A stretch of 64,000 bases of DNA from Polytrichum commune (Eukaryota; Streptophyta; Polytrichopsida; Polytrichales; Polytrichaceae). The stretch covers positions 52,509,169 to 52,573,168 of the forward strand of contig OX485806.1 in NCBI GenBank assembly GCA_950295325.1. The letters are read 5' to 3'. The translations under genes and the position numbers were made by a program. Below the pieces are notes generated by a model that was not told the DNA's origin, searched no databases, and worked only from the letters and a program-made list of their open reading frames with translations. Each line of letters opens with the position of its first letter. The stretch's first letter is position 1. Below are positions 36,055 through 48,900 of this stretch, one piece after another.

Positions 36055-36903
36055 CTCGGGGGGGGCACTCCCTTGTATATTTTGCATACACCTACAATAA
36101 TGACCTATTAAAATGGGGGCTATTTACCTATGAGAAAGGATTATAAGGGATGCTAATTTTTGAAATAATGGTAAATTGTTGTGATTATTTGCACCCTATT
36201 GGTAATTATAAATTCTTGGATGGTTGATTTTATGGTACCCTATATTACTTATATGTAATTTTTTTCCCCTGATTGCCCCCATTCCTTAAAGTGTATGATA
36301 CAGTAGAATTCTCGTTAGAAGCACGTGTACAGAGTAAGAGAAACAAACATTTACTAGGGTTTAGGGTTCAGGGTCACACTGAAGTCCGGGCAAAGAAAAA
36401 CACTAAAAAATAACAACAAAAGATTGCAATTACATGTCATTAAGCAACACGAGCCAACGAATAAAAGTTGTGTTGGATAACACAGCTAGAAACCTTGAGG
36501 TCTTAGGTAGATTTTTCAATTTTTACCCGAGAGTGGGCCTAGAGAGTGCAAAATTTATCGGTTGATAGCCCCCATTTCCTAATGTATTTAGGCAATTAGC
36601 CGGCATTCTTTTTTTCATTTATGCAATTTCCGAAAGGTCTAAAGTGGGGCCGGTTTTATATTTTGGTGGCAAAGTATTTAATTTTTAAAACTATCGTTTT
36701 TTCTCCATGCTATTTTATATGTACCACTTAGGTAATTTAATCATGTTTTGTCAAATGCTATATTACATATAATCATGTTTCACAATTCCAGAGCACTGTA
36801 TACTACATCTAATAATTTTACAAATTTTATGCCAAATTTTTATACAAGACCCTATATTTTATCGCACGTAGTTCCTACGTTTTTCGCCAGTGGCCCCCCC
36901 GAG
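36055..36903. mobile_element. G-run TIR element, 849 bp, exact 8-bp target duplication TCTATACT
   Basis: The left tip CTCGGGGGGGGGCACT and the right tip AGTGGCCCCCCCGAG are inverted copies. TCTATACT flanks both (36047-36054 and 36904-36911). Length and duplication suggest a non-autonomous hAT-like DNA element, although the G-run tip is unusual for that group. Diverged relatives lie at 26366-27110 and 29330-29904. There is no coding frame inside. Confidence 0.75.
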
Positions 36904-36911
36904 TCTATACT

Positions 36912-37439
36912 ATATATCACTACACCTTTCTTTTTTTCATATCACAACACCATATTTGGCTACATTTTTTTTTTACCTCACAACACATAACAAAAATAAT
37001 GTTCAATAAGAATTCACTACACAATCACAACTCCGTTGCTTTGAGCTTCGTGTTGATAACGTGTTACAAAATGGGTGCCAAAATGAATACAAAATTGAAA
37101 AGTACATCAAGCTAGCAAGATTGTATAATTCTTGAGAGTTCAAGATCTTTGATTCCCCCGAGCTTCCTTTTATATTTCCAAATGAACTCCTAGTTTTATC
37201 TTATTTTATCCATAGTATCTAAGAGATACTTTTAGAAATCTTAAGTCTTCACTCTAGTATTATTGTTTTTTACCCATAGTATTTAAGAGATACCTTTAGA
37301 AATGTCAAGTTTTACTTAACTGAGATCCAAGTTTCCTTATCTATGTAAATAAATCATTTCACTCTAAAATGACGAGGTTGGGTCTACGGACACCTAGTCA
37401 TTGATGATAGTGTCATAATATTGAATTTGGTCGAGATGT
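36912..37439. other. no recognisable gene
   Basis: AT-rich. The phrase CCATAGTATYTAAGAGATAC recurs at about 37210 and 37273, a short direct repeat. Nothing else is seen. Confidence 0.4.
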
Positions 37440-38205
37440 CTACATGATTGCAACCTTACATGGACACCCCGGTTTCCGCTTTGTTGGCATAGGTGTCACC
37501 ACATTGTCATCGACCTGCCCGTTTGGCAACTGCATCTCTGCAATGGCGCCACACTGCAATTTTTGCACTCGCGTGTTTGTAACCTTCTCATACGCTTTGT
37601 CACCTTCATTGTCAACTTGCCCTTGTAGGTGATTCGGTATCATCGGATATTATGGAAAATGCTTTGCAAGATCAAAAAATATTTCTTGCCAAACGGTACT
37701 AGCTTCTTCACTTCCAGGTCATTGACAAATGCCACTGGGAGCATGATTGGCAAGGAAATAGCCTTTGAGATTGGTTCCATGCCATGTGTAAATAGGTTAC
37801 GCAAGATTGATCGCCAAATGATGTCCACACTATTTTTCTAGATTTCTGGGTCCTGAACGGTTTTTGTGTCTAGCATCGTAGAGTGGTGGCGCATAGCAAC
37901 ATGACCTTCATTGATCTCAAAAAAATATTGAAGATGTACCTTGTGCACAACTTCTTGATTTATTTCTTGAGATTCACATCCCATCCAATGTAAAGTGGAT
38001 GTTTCTCACTATGATGATCTATAAAGCTGGCCCGCACATAGTTGATGCCATTTACACATTCCACCACCTCTTTCAAAGTGTAGAAAGTTTTGCCCACCAT
38101 GGTATTGCAACACCAAGCTACAACACGATCGACGGTATTGTGGGAATGACCAGGAAGCAAAAACAACAAGATGACCTTACGATAAAATAAGACCGACAAC
38201 ATCGT
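37440..38205 (-). pseudogene. DDE-type transposase-like remnant with GHSH motif
   Basis: On the minus strand the right part reads LLPGHSHNTVDRVVAW, then FIDHHSEKHPLYIGWD. I associate this with a plant transposase-like family in which G-H-S-H corresponds to the GHTHDDID motif of the gene at 40421. Toward 37440 further open pieces in other frames include KRKPGCPCKV, which looks like a damaged AT-hook. The pieces are in different frames with stops between them, so this is a decayed gene. The family name is uncertain. Confidence 0.5.
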
Positions 38206-40420
38206 GACTTGTTTTTACCAACACAATTGTCGTAAATGCCCAACACAGTGTCGAGGAGTTTGCCTGCTCACGCTAGATGGAGATGGAACTCGAACCTAAG
38301 GCTACACATGGCATCTGCATCTTTTTTTTTAGCATTTTTTTTTGCAAAAATTGACGTGGTTGGTGCTACTTGTGATGTCTGCTATGACAAAATTGTTCAC
38401 CATTAGGTTGGAAGGGTGATTGTGCCCATAGTGCAAAATGGCTAAGCTTTCGTCAAAGTTCTCAATCTGGATTTGGACCAAGCGGACTAATCCGATTCTT
38501 GCTCATCAATGATGCTAGGTGGATGTTGCTTAAGGCGTTATTTGTCGTAACAATCTGGAATGACTACGTTAGGAGTAGCTTGCTTATATGCATTATCTTT
38601 TACAAAATGCTTCACAAACTCAGACACCATCTGGAACTGCGTTATAGCTGCATCTAGGTGCATACGCTTCTCAATCTCCAATTGTTCACACTCATTTTCA
38701 AGAAGACCGTTTGTAAAGTAACTAGAAATATTGATGGATGATTGAATATTCTAACCACATGTACTAGTGTGTAAGCAGAAGATGATGGGAGCTAGACAAC
38801 TCCCTGTTGAAGGTGGATGGACTGGAGTTAAACAACCCCATATTGACAACATGTGCACGTGAGTTAGATAGCTCCGCATTTAATGCATTGGAATGAGATC
38901 ATTCCATATTGAGAACATGTGCACATGAGGTAGACAACTCTCGATGAGGTGCACTGGAGTTAGACCACTCCAAATTTGGAAAGGTGAATGCTATTCATTA
39001 GAGAAGAGGTAAAGCGTTTTAATCTGTTCCATTGGATTGAGATTTGGGAAGGGTGGTGAGAGCTCAAGTGCTTAGAACTCTACCATTGTAGTTAGATGTG
39101 GTGATTGTGACTTATGTTTTGGGAAGATGAAATGGAAGATTAATTGGCGTGTTTGTCAACTTTAAACATGCAAAACTCAGGGCTGTGAAGGGTGGCATAA
39201 GTGGTCGATGCACTGTTTGGTTTGGAGATGCATTTTTATATGTGTGTTACTAGTTGGGAAAAGATTTCCAAGTTCACAGAGAACTAGGTTTACTTTGTGA
39301 TGCCATCGGCTCTGATATTATAGAATTCAGTGAAGATCAATGCATCAAAGCAACAATGTAGATATCTAATCCCTAGTCTACACATGATTCGGTAGAAAAT
39401 GTACACCTCCCATGCCAGGTCAACAAATTTAGCAATTGACTCGATTGGATTCATATGGAGAGGGATAGATAGTGGCTTGCGAATGCCAACTTTTGAGAGG
39501 CTTCATTGAGCGTATTCATAAGAGGGTTTAGATCAACTACCCTCTGTCAAAAAGATTGCAGAAAATAGAGGCTTGAAAATCACCACAATATGAAGGATTC
39601 CTTAATTTGTAGGTGTGGGGCAACTGGTTATAGAATAAATCTCTACAACCCATGCAAAGATATACTGACACCCTTGCCGATAGCTTTAGAGTTACAAACT
39701 CGGTCATGGATGAATCACCATAATTTTATTTAGGAAGTGACTCAATTTGACATTGCCCAAACAAGATGAATCTGTAGGTAGAGGATGGGTGATCAAGACA
39801 CCGCCAGGATGTTGTTGCTTTGTAAATGTTGATGAATATTTAACCTGTCGTTTCTTGCACATGGTGATCCTTTAATATTGCGTGGGGTGTCCAATGGACA
39901 AGGTTGTTTGCCCATCTAGTTGCAGGGTAGATGTAGAACTTGACACCATCCAAGCTCGTTCATTATGGGGAGGAGGAGTTAGCCATGGTGAAAAGCATGG
40001 ACAGGATGGAGTAGGAAAAAACTTGAATTGTGGAGGCAATAACACTATATTCGTTAATCGGAGACTTTTGAAAGTCTCAAAATAAAATATGCCCATAGTT
40101 TGGGATGCCAATATTGTGGGCATACGGAATATTGGGAACATCAAGAACATGACGATTTAAAAATTTGCACGTAAAGCATATTCTTATTACTAAAAATAGA
40201 GAATTTCAATTAAAATGAAAACGTGAGTTCCATGTGGAAAATAACAATCGACTCTAAAAAATAAATGGTTTATGTCATCATAGAGTTTGGGGTGCGTATC
40301 CCATAAGTAAGGCTCTTATGAATTTGGATGGCACGTCCCAAACGTATACCACAATGGAATGTGACAAGTCCACTAAGTCTATTAAAAACCAAGTCTACTA
40401 AGCGTCTATGTTTTTCGCCA
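38206..40420. other. gene-free stretch 3' of the transposase-like gene
   Basis: No gene recognised. A diverged repeat of about 70-85 bp (GAGTTARACAACYCC, then CAACATGTGCACRTGAG) lies at 38800-38980. The open frames at 39.87-40.15 kb on both strands overlap and look non-coding. Confidence 0.4.
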
Positions 40421-43400
40421 TTAACTCCCACCTATGTTATGTTTACACATCTCATCTTCCGCTTCATATCCATTCTCGGCGTCATTTTTTGCTGCTGCAA
40501 TACGTGCCAAGTTGTCTTTGGCAAAATCTATATGTTTTTGGGGGATGGTCATTGTTTCTGTTTTGGAACCTTTACGCGGCTTCCAAGCACAAAGTATAGT
40601 ATCCGTGTTTATCCAAACCGGTATGTACGCTGAGTCCATTGTCCACTTAAAATTCTTTTTGGTGTCCCAACCTAAATAAGTGCGTAGCACGTTTTGGTCT
40701 TTAATGCTTGGACGACAATATTCCACGTCAATTTGACGAAAATTGGGGCTAGTTCGAACCAAATTGGATGAAGACAATGCTTTCACCAACCAAATTGGCT
40801 TGGGATGTTCCTCATCCCCTGCTCGTACAAGGACCAAATAACCTTCATGGCAATCAACACCTACACGAAACGACGGTGCCGGTCGATTGCGGGCAGGGCC
40901 AACGTAATGCTCGTCCATTGTGAACTCTTCACGAACGTCTTCATTGCTAAAAAACATGGTGTCAGAATCGACAACCGTTAACCGGTTTTGTGGCCAAAAT
41001 CCTTGTGTTAAAGTTGTACGGGTGTCGCCACCAACTGTCATTAGGGCCGAGCGAATGCGATCCCAATACGCAATTAAAGGTTCATGAGTATCTCTAACAC
41101 GTCTAGTGATGTCCTCCTCACACAACTCTTTCCAATATTCAATGAATCCGGATATGCCTTTGATGATTTCCGGCCCATTCCTCATGGGGTCGGGTTTGCA
41201 AGGCTTTGGATCCCCATCCGGAAGTAAACATTTGCCATCATTGTCTTGACGCCATACAAGTATACCACCATCCGGGCCCCAATTAGGAGATGTGCACAAA
41301 ACCTTGAATTGCATGGCCGGGAGACCATCGTCCCTTATATAGAATCGGAATTGTTGTGCTTTTGTATGCCCCACCAAACGGTCCCCTCCCTTCAACATGT
41401 ATGACTTGATGAAGGCTTTGAAATCTGGTACTTCCTCAATCATGTGCGGAATTACTGGCATATGGTCCAAATCCATATACGATTTCATAAGAAGAGGTAT
41501 GGTTGGAAAATCTTTTTCATGCAACTTCATGCTCCACCGTCCGAATGATGCATCAATGTCGTCGTGTGTATGTCCCACCATCAAGAAAGACACAAATACC
41601 TCTTTGAAAATTCCTTTCGCCACGAGCAATGACCAAAAACAAAATACGTATCGACATTTGTTGTCCTTCGCACAATTATCAACTTGAACGTGGAGAGTTG
41701 GAGGCAATGGTTTTGCACAAATGGGTTCTGCGGGTGGTTCTGGCAATGACGACATACAAACCTCCTTCCCCGCAAGCACTGCCTCATAAAGGGGTGTCGT
41801 TCCACAACCATCAAAAAATGCACGGGAAGAATGTACCGGTGGCTTCTCAAGATCGCGCAAGAGTTTTGCAAATGAACCCACCGTGTGGTTAGCATCCCCA
41901 GGGTAAAAATCCAAACCATAATGGGCATACTTTACGTCCCCATGGCCGTGGGCAATCATACCTAGAAAAAACAAACGATGCGTGAACAAAAATATCAAAT
42001 AACCACTAAACGGATGTATGGAGTTGGACATTTGCCAAATACACCCAAGAAAATTGGATAGACTTTAAACACGTAGTTGTGATTTCATACAAACTTGTGA
42101 CAGCTACAGGCAACTTGAAGAGACCATCCGTGGCCTTTATTTTGCGTGCATAACAAGGGCATGCGATCTTGGCGTGGTCCATTTTATCATGGATGACTGT
42201 TAGAACCTCTGTGGGCCTCATTATGGATAGAGTACGATTCTTATAGTAATCTTGACGGTGTGCCTCTTGATTGTTGACATGCTCAATATATTTTTTCTGG
42301 TGTCTGGAATGAGATTCAGTGCCTATGGGGTGGGCGTCTCGAAGACCTTTGTATTTTTCACACGTCGTACACCTTGCGAATTTGTCCCCAGGTCTGTTCA
42401 GAATGTATTCCGCAAACTGTTGGTTTTTAATCACACTCAACTTGGACAAAGAAATGGGCCCACATCCCGCTATGCAACCCACTTCATTGATGTCCATTAA
42501 GATGTTCTTCCATTTTGTGCCCGTGGGCAACACCATTTGAACAACCTTCTCCCCTGACGACAATGTCCTCGTCTTGTGGGGCATTGCATCGGCCAATGGC
42601 ACTATGATGGTGGATAGTGTCGCGGACGCTTGTAGTGTAGCCTCCCTAGGTTTCTTTGTGTCCGAGTTGCCATGAAATCGAGAGCGGCGACCCAACGATG
42701 AATACTTTCGAAACCTATAAAAGTCAGCCTTAAAGACGGCGTGGATGGTATACCACGCTGTACAACACACATCAACATTCTCAAGTGTCACCACCTTATG
42801 CCCATGGGTATTAATATGCAAATTTATGTGGACCTCGAGTTTCTTAGCCGACCTCATACGAAAATCCGCAAGCCACAACTCTTGACGCAAAGCCCTAATT
42901 TTCTACCTCGGGAAAAATTGGCAACATTTCCTCGCGCAACAATTCTTGCCGGACACTAGACGGATAGATTCGTCCCCCAAAAGCCAATCCCGTCAACGCT
43001 CCTTATCTCCGCGAGGCACACGGTTTGAATCATATCTACGGAGGCCTTTGCGAGGACGTGTTTTGGCCAACAAAGCTAATTGTGTTTGCTTATTCCGCCG
43101 CTCATGATCCCACAAACTCACTTCTTCATGTAGAACTTGACGAAGCGGCCATCGACGCAAGGAAAATCTCCATGTCACCGGGACCTCTAGCGGAAGCAAA
43201 GAGTTCAAGATGCACACGCCAACATCATCGAGACCTAGGGCGTTGGCATCGACACAATCACGGGGATTGGAGTTTCTACATATGCCATCTGCCACCGGGA
43301 CACCAACCTCGTTGAGTAGAACGACATCAAGGCCAACCCATTGCTCCCTCCCGAAACCGGCACACAACGGAATGTCATCATGGTCATCTCCGGAATGTAG

Positions 43401-43451
43401 AGATTGTTCGTGGACATCCAAAGATTCATGGGAGGATGTATCCACAAACAC
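40421..43451 (-). pseudogene. DUF7869-like DDE/RNase H-type transposase-like gene, nearly complete, two stops
   Basis: The minus-strand frame runs from about 43451 through TGA 42993-42995 and TAG 42903-42905 to a donor at 42095 (ACA A, then GTTTGT). A 133-nt GT-AG intron (42094-41962) is followed by an open exon 41961-40421 ending in a natural-looking basic tail. Landmarks in order: a paired-Cys zinc-binding segment (KNCCARKCCQ) just before the second stop, CTTCEKYKGLRDAHP, the intron, AHGHGD, LHVQVDNCAKDNKCRYVFCF, then VGHTHDDIDASFGRW. The last two are the catalytic-looking signatures of proteins I know as DUF7869 transposase-like. The two stops lie only in the N-terminal part, so the core could still be translated from an internal start. 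The array of 24-bp palindromes at 44003-44957 lies 5' of it. The N-terminus is uncertain (frame changes above 43451). Confidence 0.75.
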
Positions 43452-44002
43452 CCCCTCACATTTGGCACACCATTACTACCTGCCGACGGGGAAGACAGTT
43501 CACATTCAGCATCGGATGACGATGCATACGTCGACAACTCCAATGAACTATCTCCCACATGCAACGCCATACTACCTAGACCAACCACCGCCGCAATGCA
43601 TACAAGAGCGGATAGAATATATGTGGAGATACATGGCCAAAAATTGACAAACAAATTTTGGTGCACCATTGGAGAACCTTACGCACAAAGACGAACGCGC
43701 GTCCAAAAAAAACGTCTTAAGCATACGTCTAGGAGCCTCACGAATCCTATGGATGGAAGAAAACATACTCGACTGCACAAACCAATAATTCTATTGATAA
43801 AGGGAACGATAAAGAGAGCAGAAGAAGGTCAATGATTGAGGGTTGTGCGTACACCCCCACGTATGATTGAGGACCGTATGTAAACAATACATGGACAAAG
43901 AGGAGAACAATCGTTAGTCGTCCAGGAGGGCCCTGCTGTTCAGACCAGCGCCTGTGCCCATACAACCAAAGACGAAATCACAAATCCGAGAACGCCACAT
44001 AC

Positions 44003-44957
44003 ATTTACGAACGCGCGTTCGTGACCTCACTAACTTCTCCATGTGCATCCGGCGGCCTTCGAGATCCCTCATCTGAAAGCACCATCATGAATATCGGTTT
44101 TGTAGGTCAAGGTACCATGTTGACTTAGGAACCTGTGTGATATAATATCACAAGAGAACACTTGTCCATACGCACAAAAGTAGTAAATTTGCAGATGATG
44201 CCTGAATGAACTACAACAACATTTTGTACACTGAGCCCCTTCATATTGTGAATTTGATTCTATTGACTTTTGCGTACCTATACATTCACGAACGGACGTT
44301 CGTTAATGGGTGCGACCCCGTGTTCACATCCTTCACGGACGAGCGTCCGTTAATGATGACCATCGCCTCCCTCAGCAACGAACGCTCGTTCGTAAGTATG
44401 CGATGAGCATATTTTTCTTGCTATTCTGTGTTTGTATATAACTGCCATACTGATGTGTATGAATGAAGATGTGTTGCTGGATGCGTAGACAATAATGACA
44501 TGTATTTACGAATGCACGTTCGTAAATTACTGACCATCAGGTACCAATAGATACGGGTCAAATAAGTCTCTATGATCCTCGAAGGCATATTTACGAACGC
44601 ACGTTCGTAAATGACTGTCATGGATTATGTGCATGTGACTAACCATATGAGTAGCTCAATCCAGAACATGCTCTCATGTGAGATTTACGAACGTCCGTTC
44701 GTAAATTACCGACCATCAGGTACCAATAGATACGGGTCAAATAAGTCTCTATGATCCTCGAAGGCATATTTACGAACGCACGTTCGTAAATGACTGTCAT
44801 TGATTATGTGCATGTGACTAACCATATGAGTAGCTCAATCCAGAACATGCTCTCATGTGGGATTTACGAACGCACGTTCGTAAATCCTTGCAATGTACAG
44901 GTCCGAATCATTTGTCTAAACCTGAAGCTCCTCATCTTTACGAACGTGCGTTTGTAA
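44003..44957 (+). repeat. array of ten 24-bp palindromes, core ACGAACG-NN-CGTTCGT
   Basis: Copies lie at about 44003, 44286, 44334, 44376, 44503, 44589, 44683, 44768, 44862 and 44937. The best 20-bp core is TTACGAACGCACGTTCGTAA; the two central bases vary (CA, TC, GC, CG). From 44503 to 44861 they sit in two copies of a unit of about 180 bp, each holding two palindromes. Outside that unit the flanks are unrelated while the palindromes persist, which suggests selection or targeted insertion rather than simple unit duplication. Another copy is alone at 52086. The array is upstream of the transposase-like gene at 40421-43451. Confidence 0.9.
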
Positions 44958-45980
44958 AGTTCCGATATTTACGGCGGTATATGCGGTAGGTACAGCCTGT
45001 ACTGTACCTGGGTGATGTACTGTACCGAAATGGCTTGAGCGCGTTCGGTGTGGTCTGTAGAGCGCACACTTGCATGTGCCGCTAAAAAGAGCTTTGTTGT
45101 GGGGGGAAGAGCTTTAAGTACTTCACCCCGCTGGTTCAAAATCCCTTGGATGCTCTTTAAAAAGCAGATTCCCGCCGCCTTCTTTGACCTAACAATCTCC
45201 CATTCCATCCATGCGGAATTATATAAATAGCACTGTCATGTATGGAACATGCCTTGCATGCACGCCAACATATTGAAAATATATAAATCGGTTGCACACC
45301 TTAGTTGTGACCAAGGTCTCATCGAAATATATGTATAAGACAGTATGTGTATATATATATATGTAAAATATGGAGATGGTTAACATTGAATATTTAATGA
45401 TTTGCGACTAAGGTATGAAGTCCAAGTTAATTGACAATTGATGCCTAGTAAAGTTATGAATGTCAAAGTCATATATATATATATATATCTATATATCTAT
45501 ATCTATACACACACACACACACACAATGAGGTAAGAATGGCTAAGAACATGTTGCGGACGCCCCTAAAATTATAGGTATCATATGTTTCACATCAAAAAA
45601 TGACCGTAATATGGTCACCAAGTGCATGAATACAACTAAAAAATCGGGTTAATCCATAATGGCTTGCACTAGGGTAGATTGAGGACATTGTGAACTAATT
45701 ATACCTAATAATATATGTAAGTTAGGTCTTCTTTCAAATGGTATCTAGGTGTGAAAATAAGGAATTAAAATGGCATGAGTAGGAAGGATTAATCAATTTG
45801 TAATGCTGCATAGTATGATAGTGTAATGATCATTGAGACTTGAAACCATAGCTACCGTAACGTTGAATCATAGTTATAATTATTATGTGTTTGACGTCCT
45901 ATTGGAAATTGAATTTTCCTCCACTTGTTGTAAGGGTATGGATACACATTGGTTAAACGTTTATTAGATCATTGGTGATA
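44958..45980. other. gene-free stretch with AT/AC microsatellite
   Basis: A compound microsatellite, (TA)n then (AC)n, lies at 45471-45526, and a shorter (AT)n at about 45348-45364. The 45000-45210 part is GC-richer with a minus-strand frame of 79 codons that I do not recognise. The rest is AT-rich. Confidence 0.5.
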
Positions 45981-48900
45981 TGTGAGGCCAAACCCACCAC
46001 CCTTAAGCGTCCTAGTCCGGATGATGGGTTTGTGAATCACATGTGTAGTATCAAATTTCAATGATATAATAAGTATCCTTCATATCAGTGAACCTTCTGG
46101 TTCTAAAGTTCATGATGTTTTATTAATACTTGTTTCCTGAACAAATGAGGCCTTAGCCTTCTCCAAAGTCCATCCCGCGGCTTTGGCCACGCATCCTCGT
46201 AAAGACATCCCCCTAGCACCATTAATCTTTACTTCCTTTGCCTTGCCATTGCTAGGATCAACCACATTCCCCATTCTTGAACAAGTAACTTATTTTGACC
46301 AATAAGATGTAAGTGTTTAAAAACACTGTCCTTGATGATCCACCCCAATCACATTCACTAGCAAGCCACACCTCACGCTAACTAGCCTAATAAACCTAAT
46401 ACGTACATACGTGCTAGAATAATCTAAAATGCATAATTTAACCTATGCTTAGTTTTAAGCCCTTAAGCTGCTCCAATAGCCTAATTTGGTTCGTCCCAGC
46501 TGCTTAGTAGCACTAACTCAGTTGTCTCGGCTGCTCCAGTAGCCCTCCTTCAGTTGTCTCGGCTGCTTAGTAGCCTAATTCAGTTGTCTCGGCTGCTCCA
46601 GTAGCCCTCCTTCAGTTGTCTCGGCTGCTTAGTAGCCTAATTCAGTTCGGCCCAGCTATGGTTGATGTAGATAGGTTTTTAGATTGGGTTCCAATTAAGA
46701 AAACCACACAGGGAAGGCCAAATGAGTATCAGGGGTTGCATCTAGGGATCACCATTGAGTTAATTGATAGATTACAAGAGAATTAAGATGTATTTAGGAC
46801 AACAAACACAGGGAAAAAGACTTCTAGAGTGAGTTTTAGGATTGATTTAATTAAGGTTGAGGGTCACTCACAGCAGTACATGCAATTGATCAGTCACTCC
46901 CTCACAACCCACTCTCATCAGTAACATCACTCTTATAATGTGTTTTGCAATTCAGGGAGTCACAGCTCAGCCATAGACATTTAAGTACGCCATAGTCTCA
47001 GAAACCCAAGGCAAAAACTCCTTGAGGTGAACCATAGTCTCTTCAGTAAAGTAGCCAAGTATCAAAAGGCCACACCACAGTTAGTAAGGATATCATGTTC
47101 CCAATTGACTCCTCCTATGGTTAAGTGATGGATTTAATTAAATTAGATATAGACCACAGTAATGAATTATTTCCTTAGTCAGTTTTAGACTTAACACTAT
47201 CTCAGTGGAATTGAATGCATTAAAATAAATTATTAAAATTAACAAAAGTCTAACGTGTGACAGTAACCTAGTGACCGAGGCTAGAACCGAACCGAACAGA
47301 GCCAGGACCGTAAGAGTCTAATCGCAGGACCATAGTCTACACAGCACGGCCATAGTCTGAGTAACCAGTAACCAGTAACCAGTAGCCAATCACCAGTAAC
47401 CAGTCAGCGTCTTGTTCTCGGACTTGGAGGTGGCTGCTTTTCCTTATATGCTTGCCTTCCTCTTCTCACCCAAACGATATGGGTTAAAGGGCAGCTTAGT
47501 TCCCTCTCGCGCGACTCCTTCTTCGTCTACACCCGGCTTCTTCTTTTTCTCTGCCAGGCTCCTTCCTTCACAGACTCCTCGCGATTGCTTCGACGTTCCT
47601 CAGCTCTGCATTCCCTGACAACGATTCACAAATCCTCTGACTCGCTGTCACACCTCCTACTATGTTTCGGATTTGAACGGGAATTTAACATCGCTCCTCC
47701 TCAATCAATTGAAGCAAAAACTACATAACAGAATTACTTGCGGAAATCATCAGTTTGAGTCTCCATAGAATTTCTGCAATCTCTCTCGAGGTCTGGATTA
47801 CACGGAGAAGACCATCTTCCTCGCTGAAATTCGAGCCAAGCTCTAAACCAAATACTACAAGATTCCTTTTCGGAACTCCGAATACAAAAAAAAATAAAAT
47901 TACAGGTGCTTTCTGCTTTTGGATCAAGCCACGTGAGAGCAAATCATTACTGGTTGGCTTCCCGAGCTCTCGGACACTCCTCGGATTGAACTCTTATAGG
48001 TGGAATTATTCGCCGGGGGGATTTCACATGTCATTCCCCCTTACACCTCACTATCAGAAAGCGACGGGTGAAATTTCATCTTCTTTCCCTGATGTCAGTT
48101 TCGACTCCTAATCGTATCAATCTCAAAACATAGGAGAATTCAAACCTGTACTAATTCATACAAGGACGTATCAGCCCAGAAATCCTTACATAACTCCTCT
48201 CATATGGATATACACTATTCTCGCTCTCTCTTTTATCCACAGAGTTGTGCCACCGGATGCTTACTCAGATTGAATTTGGTAGAACTGGGACATAAAATTA
48301 TCCTCGTGGAATTTCACATTCCTCATTCCTCACGAACATAAGTAATCTCAGGGAAATTGTGAGGTTTAAACTATTTCCCACAGTATTGCCTCAGACAATC
48401 CTCAGATAAGGATACAGGGAATTAGCTCCTGTCACAAATGTTCAATTTCAACTTGCACCTTTATACAAATTTTCAAAGAGATGACAAAGTGTCTCTCCAT
48501 CGTCCATCATGAAGTCACATTAGATAGATTAAAACTAATCCAACCATTTCACATGGTCGAATCCACACTGAAGAGATGAATTTCACATTCACCCGATTTT
48601 GACTTAATAAGTTTCCGCTTTGGACTTACATTCCAATTACAGGTTTCACACCCCCAAATTTACTTGTCCCTCATCCAGGGTAAATGCACATCAATTCACA
48701 AGAGAGATTAATACTTCGATGTTCCGATATTAATTAATAAAACATGATGTGCACAATTCAAAGGCTTCACGCCAAAGGTGATTATCTCAGAGAGACTTTT
48801 AGCCACTGTAAATTATTTATCGCTCCCTTTCTCGAGAGGACTCCTGTACTTTAGTCACGGTAGAACTTCACATTCAAACTCGGTGACTTATAAACTTTCA

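Noticed and set aside
43025-43835. Plus-strand frames of 96-145 codons opposite the DUF7869-like N-terminus
   Set aside because: They overlap one another and the minus-strand frame that continues into conserved motifs; no family features.
44003-44957. CRISPR array
   Set aside because: Palindromes are regularly placed only in part, spacers are not of uniform length, two spacers are duplicated, and the sequence is plainly eukaryotic.
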